Shown here piece by piece: positions 56,201 through 64,000 of a DNA stretch of 64,000 nt (positions within the stretch are counted from its first letter, which is position 1; every line of letters starts with the position of its first letter). The stretch spans positions 8,618,001-8,682,000 of the forward strand of contig NC_079881.1 of NCBI RefSeq assembly GCF_029227915.1, read 5' to 3'. The translations under genes and the position numbers were made by a program. Source of the DNA: Hydractinia symbiolongicarpus (lineage: Eukaryota; Cnidaria; Hydrozoa; Anthoathecata; Hydractiniidae). The notes beneath the pieces were generated by a model. That model searched no databases. It saw nothing but the letters and a program-made list of their open reading frames with translations, and had not been told where the DNA came from.

Positions 56201-57175
56201 CGATACTACCTCAAATAAACAATTAACGTCATATGCGGCAGTACTCCATTTGGTGCCGAATAAAAGCGGTGGGAGAGGCGGAGATAAATGAGGGCGCTGG
56301 AAAATGTGTTGAAAAGTAATAATTAGGGTGTAAAATAGAAAGTATAGATATTTCAAAAAAACGCCTTTATAGTAGCTTTACTTAGCAATAAAGCATGTCA
56401 GTGCAATGCAGCATTATTGCTTCTGAGGTTATTGGCATTCAGATTATACTGTTTCAACGTATAACCAGGCAAAATTTAACAGGTAATTGAGTTTAATACT
56501 TTGCTCATCTAAATAAAGAATACCGGGCAAAAACGAACACAAGAGATTAATTTTTTATCAATAAAGGCTGAGGATGGGAAGAAACAATGATGACAGCGGC
56601 GACAACTACGACTACAACGACAATAACGGCGACGACAACGGCCACGACGACAACAACAGTCACGACGACAACAATGGCCACGACGACTACAACGACGATA
56701 ACGACGATAACGACGACTACAACTACGATAACGACGACGACAACTACGATAACGACGACAACAACTACGGCGACTGCAACCACAACTTTATACTGTATTG
56801 TTTTCTACCTTACTTGTACACATAAAAAACACAAAAAAAGCTTATTTAGAGACGGGGAAGTCATTATTCAGTATTAAATGAAGAAATATTATTGAATTTG
56901 GATAGGTAGGTTTTGGCGTTAGAACTGAGTTGGATGGTTCTCCTCATTCGCCACTAACACAAGTTTACCTTTGAGTGAAACTCCTTGAATTCGCGTGTCA
57001 CCATCACTTTAAACACTGGACTAGCCGCCGCCAAGATAACACTATGAGCATCATGATCCACGTTATTCATTGATCGTACAACGATGTCGCACATGTCCTT
57101 GGAGTGACGCATTGCTTGCAGCGATGACACGAGATAATCAAGCATGTTTGTTGTTTGATCCTCAACGAAGGCCAT
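53286..57175 (-). CDS. KLHL10-like BTB-BACK-Kelch protein (four exons, ~599 aa)
   Basis: Substrate adaptor for a Cullin-3 ubiquitin ligase. Exons on the minus strand: 57175-56969, 55563-55371, 55165-54548, 54067-53286. The in-frame ATG at 57175 is chosen because an in-frame stop lies upstream and no earlier ATG exists. BTB domain ~20-130 (KDMCDIVVRS, AHSVILAAASPVFKVMVTREF, LEFIYTGVIELNNENVMELF), BACK domain ~135-240 (FLELTILELLELLKHDELNV, ALFDAIFKWVSHD), then six Kelch repeats from ~286 (FCIGGWNRG, YVYIVGGYDGRHYLN, YAISGFDGNRRL, YIFGGYGGDSL, LVLGGYNGTSR, YVIGGYTGHS). The BACK helix and the RRCFIAVVALND/RSDAASVVHDG blocks are closest to KLHL10, a male-germline protein in vertebrates and insects. 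The end may be wrong: GCTTG|GTAGGT at ~53380 is a good donor just where KLHL10 continues, so residues after VLLG may be intron. Confidence 0.9.
55910..56080 (-). mobile_element. tRNA-derived SINE with intact A and B boxes
   Basis: On the minus strand, TGGCGTAGTGG (56072-56062) fits the A-box consensus TRGYNNARNGG at every position. GATCGAATC (56031-56023) fits the B-box GWTCRANNC exactly, ~42 bp further on. The element ends in a T-run (TTTTTTTT at ~55914-55921), a pol III terminator. It lies in intron 1 of the Kelch gene, same strand. Confidence 0.75.
56585..56785. repeat. imperfect (ACGACN)n simple repeat
   Basis: About 200 bp of ACGACGACAAC/ACGACTAC triplet-based DNA. The Asp/Asn-, Thr- and Val-rich open frames on both strands are repeat translations. 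Confidence 0.95.
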
Positions 57176-57269
57176 GACATAATTATCGACGTATTGATGC
57201 AATCTTTCGTTGATATGTCATGTTGAATGAACCATCGCGCCTGTGTTCTCTTAGGTCAATAAGAAATGT

Positions 57270-57326
57270 AATTTGACGTCACTTGACGTACGCTGAATAT
57301 ACTGTAATGGCGTCAAATGACGTAAA
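57270..57326 (-). promoter_or_regulatory. cluster of CRE-like sites upstream of the Kelch gene
   Basis: A full palindromic TGACGTCA at 57274-57281, TGACGTA at 57284-57290, CGTCA at 57311-57315 and TGACGTAA at 57318-57325 sit within 55 bp, ~100-150 bp upstream of the start codon. They match CREB/CREM/ATF binding sites. Function is inferred. Confidence 0.6.
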
Positions 57327-57329
57327 TAT

Positions 57330-60300
57330 TGAAAACGCAACAAAAATTTATTTTAACTATTCTTCGTACCACGCCATTAATAGAGAGAGGTAAAATCATC
57401 TTGGTAAGGATGTGTAATCTGTTGAAGACAATTTGTTTGGAGCACAAAGCTATGCCACTACGACAGCGTTAAAAATATTGAAGAAACAAATAGAACTTGT
57501 GTATTTTTCAGAGACGGTGGAAAATCTTATTCCTTTTCAGGAATGAATATGTTTGTATAATTTTTTTCCCACTCAGTAATGACGCAAATAATCATAATGA
57601 TAAAATATATCTATCTTGCATTTGAGATTACACGCTTTTTGTTGGAATGATGTTTTTTTGTTTGAACATAAATATTTTTAACTTCTAGGCAAAAATTATC
57701 CTGTTGTATTCTTTTTCTTGAAATGAAATGCAGCAGTTCCGCTGGTACACATTCTTTCTGTTTTATGCAAATCCAACATAGCAACAAGCAAACTATTGCA
57801 ACGTACTTTGTCGCAAATATACCGCCACGGTTTTACCACTAAACTTTATAAAATATTTTTAAGAACACACCCAAATTTTAAATTTAAAGTTTTTTTCCAA
57901 TTTGACTTCATTCTCCGGTATAGCGCAAAAAGCTCACGTGTTTTCATGTTAGCACGTGCGCACTTTGACAAAATAAGAGTGGGGCAATATTTTCTATTCT
58001 TATTAATATTTTAAAAAATACAAATTTAGTTGCTATCATTATAAGCTTGTTTAAATTTGTGATGAAGTTACTCAAATGTGAACGCTAATCAAAGTTATTA
58101 TCAGACAAGAGTGACATGCTTTTTTAGAAAATACCTTGAACTAGCTTAAACTCTGTAAGATTCCCTTAGCTAAATCAACTGAACATTATGCTCACCTAGT
58201 GCGAAATGTTTATGCTTTTAACAAAGGTTAGAATGATGAACAAGCTACAACCCTGAAACAAATATTTGGGAAATTGTCTGTTCAGCTCTTTCTCCAAATG
58301 GGCAAATGGCATCAATTGGACAGTGCTCTGCAACCGGTATGCTACAGCAGTCATACTTTGCCAGGGGTTTTGGCCGAGTAACCATCGTCAAAAATGCGCT
58401 AGCTGCACTTTACACAACGCGCACATTATAAAATAAGTCGCGCCATAATTCAGAAAGCCCGAAATACGTTGGAATTGAGGTATTCTGACGTCAGCCCAAA
58501 TTGGCTTACCTCTCACTTAAAAACAAGTTGACTTCATATAAAAGAGCTTGGAAAATTGAATAGGATCTTTTTTTTCTCTCGGAAAAAACATATATTGATT
58601 CTGAAGATTTTGGATTTAGAAGTTCCACTAACTACGCAAGCTTAACTTTTTAAAAATATTTTGGTTTATTTTTAAGCAATGAGCGTAAAAATGCTTAAAG
58701 AACAACAATGCAACACTTTTCTAAACACCCTGTGGGGCTAGCAAATCATTAGAGCTGTAGATTTGACATACGCGTGCACAAAAGTGGTTATGTTGCAGTC
58801 AGTCGGCTACAAAGTATTGAAAATTTGACGCTTTTGTCCATATTTGAAAATTGAGTAAACTCAACAATTCTACAAAGGATTGTATTCATAACTTTAATAA
58901 CGGATGGTTGTGGCACGTTGTGTGAAGGGCGTTTTCAGAGAGAGAAATTGAGTTGCAAAATCACCATTTGGTTTATATTACCAGAGTTGCATTATGATTT
59001 ATTCTCCTCTAAACAAGAATTTATTCTCCTATAATTGAACAATACAACAGAAATCCCAAACTTTAACCACCACAGCTTACCCCTGGTTTTTGCAAAAATA
59101 TTTTAAATCAATCAGAAAAGATCACTTCTTAAATAAGAAGTAGGATGAGGGGGTAGAGGCTAAAGCCCCCTCCCCTCTCACTCCAGCTCGATCTGTCTGT
59201 TATGATTAAATACGAACGGCTTAAGTTAGTCTACAAGGGAGTTTATGACTTCCTTTTTACCAATAATGATTTTAGTATGGCTGCGCTCTAGTTTTGTGTT
59301 CCTACAACGATAAGAATATTGTTTTATTTCCGTTTCTTTCCAAAATAATTTGTAAAACATGATACAAATTTTTATTTTATGACTTCCAACTATTTAAGAC
59401 TGGTTTATAAAGATAGAATAAAAATATAAAAAATGTTATATACTAGCTACTTACTACGAAATTGATTTAAATTATGTTATCAAAAAAACTTAATACTTCT
59501 ATGCTCCTTTCAAATTATTCATAACATACTAATATCGAACAAAATAGCATTCGTTTAGCAAATATGTATGGCAAAAACTGAAAATTAACCTTTTTCTGAC
59601 TTTGGTCATTCTTCTTTGCCATATTGAAGTGGTCTTTCAGAATTATTTGGATTTGATCTGACTTTGACGTCGTTTCGTTGCTCTGGAAACTCCTTTTGAA
59701 ACTTCGATCATTTAAAGAAGAGCCAGAACGTCTTATAGCCTTAAGGTACACTAGACTGTTTTTTTTTACTGAACAAAAATTCATCTGTAGACCAGGGTAT
59801 TTGAAAGAAGAACATCAATTTGGATTATTGAATTGGAGGAAAACAGTCACATATTTTCCTTGTATTTATTTTAGTAAGATACGCAGGTTTTACTCAGAAC
59901 GAGTGATTAAAAACGCAAGGGTATTCTTCTTAGATTTTTGGCGGCGTTTCCAGATATTCTATCCTTTTTTAAAAAATGTTTTTAAGAAAAGCGCAGCGAA
60001 ACATCAAAGACAATAAATTTAGGATTAAATTTAGTGCCGCATTCAATGATTTGCCAAGTTTACGTCAAATTTAGGGATCTTCCATGGTATTCAAAAGCCA
60101 AAGCTATATTGCAAGAATGTTAGAGGTCTTAATTTTCTTCAAAGAACAGTACATATCCTGATTTACTTCTTATTGAAGAAAGAGGAAGCAACTTAAAGAT
60201 AATTCAAGATAATAGATTTTTCAGTAACAGTGTCATTTGTTATAATTTCTAATATAAACTACAATAAACAAAATTTCTATTCGGAATTTAAAAAACAAAC

Positions 60301-60693
60301 CATCAAAGAATCATTATCAATTTTTACATGATTTGAACACATCATCATTATTGTACCAATCACACTAATTTTCTGAGACCTTACAAAGTATTTAATTAAA
60401 AAAGTATATAAAAAATCAATAAGAATTGTGGAAATCTTATACTATAACAAAATAAAGGTTGCATTTAACCATTAGACTCGAAAGGAAGCAAATCGGCGTC
60501 GCAGCAAGGAAAAGATGCTGACATGCCACATACTAGCCATAGCGTGATGATTTAATTTTGAGATATCAAGATACGAAAGAAAATCAAACTTTCTCTCCGT
60601 TAATGCTTACGTTCACCAACGTAGAGGGAACAGGTAGTCAAAAAAAAGCTACGGAGTCTAATGGGTTAAGATGCACAAGATGTTTTATATCAA
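57330..60693. other. intergenic region between the divergent Kelch upstream region and the TLDc gene 3' end
   Basis: No gene supported. Overlapping open frames at 59515-59784 (-) and 59678-60016 (+) have no domain I recognise. No bounded repeat seen. Confidence 0.5.
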
Positions 60694-63634
60694 TCAGTTA
60701 AATACCCTGTAAAACACTTCCAACTCTGTCAGTTGATCTCTACTTGGAATACTTTCAGTTACATTAAAGCTTTTACCCAAATTACGTTTAAAGTAATTGA
60801 TTTTAGTTGCATCGTCATAGTAAGTTCCATAGATGGATTTCTTAGTTCCGACTCTTAATTCGTCCCGTCCAAAACAGGGTCCGTAGCTGCGGGAATAGCA
60901 AATCGATTGTGATCCACTTTTGATCAGAGTTTTCTTCGTCTGGAGACTTAAACTGAAGAGGAAAGCTTTTGAGCTGGTTAGGGAAGTTGAAGAAGCTGGA
61001 ATAAAAAACAATAGAAATAAAAACTATTATTAATATATATTACTAGGTAGAAAAAAGTGGGACATTGAACCAAATTTAGTACGTATTTAAAGTTTATTCG
61101 AATAGGAAGTAGTGTTCAAAACTATCAGTGTTTGTTCTTATAACCTATATCTTTTTTCACAGAAAAAGGAAAGTTTTGGGGTTGTTCAAGTGTTAAGCTA
61201 ACTCAAAGAGAGAGTTAGCTGTCCTCACAACTTTAACATTTTGTAAAAACTTTTTCTCTTTTCGGTTACAATGGTCTTTAAAAGCCACAGTGCTTTTTTT
61301 ATATTTTAACGGCTACATATGTATTTATTTTTCATCGTAGAAACATAAGGGCAAGCTACCTTGCATTTAATATTTGAGACACTTACAGCTCCATGCAATG
61401 TCGGAATATCCTCCAAAGATTTTCCACCCGTTAGAGTAATTAAAGATGGTAACGGTATGCGATTTGTAATCACAAAGAGTATGAAACGTGGAGGCTTTCC
61501 AGTTATCTCTTGTTCCCTTCCAACACAACGCATATTTGCCAAACGCCTCTTCCTCCTTCAGCCATCCTGCAAGAACTTCTGACTGCTTCTTTGTTAAAAT
61601 CGAAGAAGGTACTGGTAAAATATAAAATTCTAGTTATGTAGTTATGACCTATACATTCTGAAAGTTTGGTTTAGCTATGAGTCCTGTGTTAGTATATTTG
61701 GAACTTAGAAAGTAAAGAATATTGCAGCTACGTATTATGTTTATAACATTCAGGAATTAATCACCGTAAATATAGCAAACATGATGCCTAAGAACTATTT
61801 CAAAGTTTGTTATAAGCACTTACACGTAAAGAATTTGATGCTGAAACTGCTTTCAATGATCTGTTCAAATTCTTGAATAACGCACTTATAAATGCCAGGT
61901 TTCGTAATTTCTGCAGTCAGCGTAAAGGAAGTCTCGGTTGTGGATACGGTGACTGGAATTTCTTTCTTGTCATCAAGAAGCATGACTTTGCCAGACATGT
62001 TTTTCGGTGTACCCAAAGCAGAACAATTAATAACTTTTGATGAAGTGACTACTTCGGAAAGGAATGCTGGCTTTTTGGTGAATTGCAATGGTCTCGATTT
62101 TAACTGTATGCTTTGTATGGCTTTACCTGTGATAGCGCAATTACAGGATTCAAAAAGTAAAGAGACATACTAACGATAAAAAAATGCCAACCACACAAGA
62201 ATGTAAAATGACAAATTATTACGATTAACCCTCTCTCACCCCTATGTACTTTTTTTATAACGTTTTATGTGCTTATTTGCAAATTTAATAATATTTAATT
62301 TGACCAGGCTGTTACTGCATATTTGGGCAACACTTGTCTGGAGTTACGCCAATAAAGCCCTGGAGTTACGCTATTCCAGCATTAGGGAGCCCCAAGTAGC
62401 CAAGCAGAAACAGACTTAGCAACCATTAGCATGTGACACAAAAGCATTGGTTGAAACTAAGATACAAATACAACTTTCAGTTCATACCTAAATAATTTTC
62501 TGCTTCGCAAACGTAATAGCCTTCATCTTCAACACGCACATTGAAAATTTCTAGCAAACCTTCGTCTGTCTGATGTCGTCCAGCAGGTAGTTTTCCATAT
62601 CCTCGTTTCCATGTTATTTTAGATTGTGGGTTTGAAACTACTTTACATTCAGGAAATTTAAAGTTGGAGCGAAGATTTGCATAAATTGGACCATTTGGTA
62701 GATGTATAATAGGAGCAGCTGTAAAAGAGTAACAAGTTGAAAAATTTTAAATACACTCGTAAATGTCTTGAAGTGCAGTTTTGATGACAACAATTTTGTT
62801 ATAAAAAGAAATTTGTACAACACTTACCATGCACAGTAAGGTAACCAGTAGCATTTGCATCTCCTAAGATACTCTCAGCGATACAGGTGACGTTGCCACG
62901 ATCATCCCACGTGATGTTTTTGACATGTAAATATGATGAAATAAACGATTCGTGAGGATCAGTCTCAATGGTCACATTTGTGTTTGTGAAATGGTGCTCC
63001 CATCTTACAGCCGGTATAGGGTTTCCAAAGAATTGACATTTTAGAATTTTGTCATCACTTTCATTGGCTACAGGATACAAATCTTTTTCTTGGAGTCTTG
63101 GAAAAAACAAGCCAAGTCCTCTTTCTCCTTCTTTACCTGGTGGTCCTGGAGGACCTGGTGGACCTGACGGACCCTAAAAATCAATCCGTTGTTAAGTCTT
63201 GGAATATGATACATTGCAAAAATAAATTGAATTATACATTATCCAAATACTGTACCAAGGCATTTTGTTACTAATTTGCATGTTTCTTCTTCAGTTGCTG
63301 CAATGAGCTGTGTTATGATTTGGCATAGACAGGCAAAGCGCATAAAATTTGTATGAGGTTATTTTTAAAGTTATTGTCATTTAAATCTCTTGTACTAAAG
63401 ATTACGATTTTGTTTTTGTATTGGTTAATATGTCACCTCTTTTTTCCTCTATCTTACTCATGTTTCGCATCCTTACAAAAATGTATATGAATAAACTCTA
63501 ATTTTGAGCAATGTTTCATCTTTTTAAAATTCGCTTCATGTTCATGAAGTGGCATTAAAATCTCTCGAAGTAATTTGATAAAAACTATGTGAAGACAATG
63601 TATAAAATTACCATCGGTCCAGGTTGGCTTGTGC
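60694..63634 (-). CDS. collagen-like / Ig / TLDc domain protein (3' part, six exons in window)
   Basis: The gene continues past the right edge. Minus-strand exons: 63634-63612 (23-bp microexon), 63173-62828, 62718-62488, 62126-61824, 61611-61387, 60995-60694. All junctions keep phase. Order of domains: ~8 Gly-X-Y triplets (GPMGPSGPPGPPGPPGKEGE); Ig domain 1 (KILKCQFFGNPIPAVRWEHH, WDDRGNVTCIAESILGDANA); Ig domain 2 (FPECKVVSNPQSKITWKRGY, VEDEGYYVCEAENYLG); a shorter Ig-like domain 3 (VINCSALGTPKNMSGKVMLL, PGIYKCVIQEF); and a C-terminal TLDc domain over the last two exons (LCWKGTRDNWKASTFHTLCD, GWKIFGGYSDIAW, KAFLFSLS, YGPCFGRDELRV, ELEVFYRVFN). TLDc domains are known from OXR1, NCOA7 and TLDC2, where they bind V-ATPase inside cells. 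Here, collagen and Ig domains with N-glycosylation sites imply a secreted or membrane-tethered protein. Signal peptide or transmembrane part would be off-window. Confidence 0.85.
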
Positions 63635-64000
63635 CTATAAGAAAGAAAATACAACGTTAAAACAACGAGGACGTTGATATTTTAATGCACTTTAAATGCA
63701 CACTAATCATTTAAATGCACATTAGCAAAATTTAGCATAAGTTAAGTAAGCCACGTCACACAAAATCTCTTACTTCATTCAAGCTGCAGAGCTATAATTT
63801 TAGCTTTTATCAGCATCAGCATGTTAAACAATTTTAAGGCGGGTTTAAACTATCTTACTAGCACAGAGACTTAACCCTTAGAGTAGCTATGTACCTATTT
63901 TTAAAAAGATCTATCTAGAAAAAGATCTATCTAGAAAAATAACTAACTTTCCACAATTGCAATATTTGGACAAGGAAAAGACTTAAACGGTTCATATGTT
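63635..64000 (-). other. intron of the TLDc gene at the window edge
   Basis: The acceptor (CTTATAG on the minus strand) of the 23-bp exon lies just right of 63634. No further exon is visible before 64000. Confidence 0.5.

Noticed and set aside
56547-56877. Val-, Thr- and Asp/Asn-rich open frames
   Set aside because: Translations of the ACGACN simple repeat on both strands.
59515-60016. Overlapping 89- and 112-codon frames on opposite strands
   Set aside because: No domain, no splice context, and each is a shadow of the other. I cannot support either as a gene.

Overview
This is AT-rich (roughly two-thirds A+T) animal nuclear DNA. Genes are split by short exons with GT-AG introns, and many small transposons and satellites lie between and inside them. 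The protein set (sphingosine kinase, a GABA-B-like class C receptor, prefoldin 1, adenylosuccinate lyase, a KLHL10-like BTB-Kelch protein, and a collagen/Ig/TLDc protein) is metazoan. Base composition, gene spacing and repeat types suggest a cnidarian, perhaps a hydrozoan. That placement is an inference, not a proof. All gene models below were assembled by hand by matching reading phase across GT/AG junctions.

Layout. 1-1.7 kb: a 30-bp minisatellite running off the left edge. 5.4-8.9 kb (+): five-exon sphingosine kinase. 9-11 kb: a half MITE, an (ATT)n tract, a SINE and a 21-bp satellite. 12.1-36.4 kb (+): a 15-exon GABA-B-like receptor of about 1206 aa. Its first intron is 14.3 kb and holds a MITE, a roughly 4.8-kb candidate transposon carrying a spliced DUF3987-type ATPase gene and an IS1595/Merlin-type DDE transposase, a hAT-like and a Harbinger-like non-autonomous element, a SINE, and an intronless prefoldin-1 gene. 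37.0-37.4 kb: a MITE. 38.5-50.1 kb (+): ten-exon adenylosuccinate lyase. Its first exon carries a frame-breaking 16-bp tandem duplication ten bases before a perfect (CTTT)96 tract, and a later intron holds a broken reverse-transcriptase fragment. 53.3-57.2 kb (-): four-exon KLHL10-like gene with a CRE-like cluster upstream and a tRNA-derived SINE in intron 1. 60.7-63.6 kb (-): 3' part of a gene joining a collagen-like stretch, three Ig-like domains and a C-terminal TLDc domain. Its 5' end lies beyond the right edge.

How the genes relate. The host genes are unrelated housekeeping, signalling and adhesion genes, not an operon. The two transposon genes may form a system: a P-loop ATPase of the DUF3987 (plasmid/phage helicase-like) type and a DDE transposase, both on the + strand and both open. 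They lie between 15-bp perfect inverted repeats whose core is reiterated in a 58-bp satellite next to the right end. The other item most worth checking is the collagen-Ig-TLDc protein, which places a normally intracellular domain in what looks like a secreted or cell-surface context.
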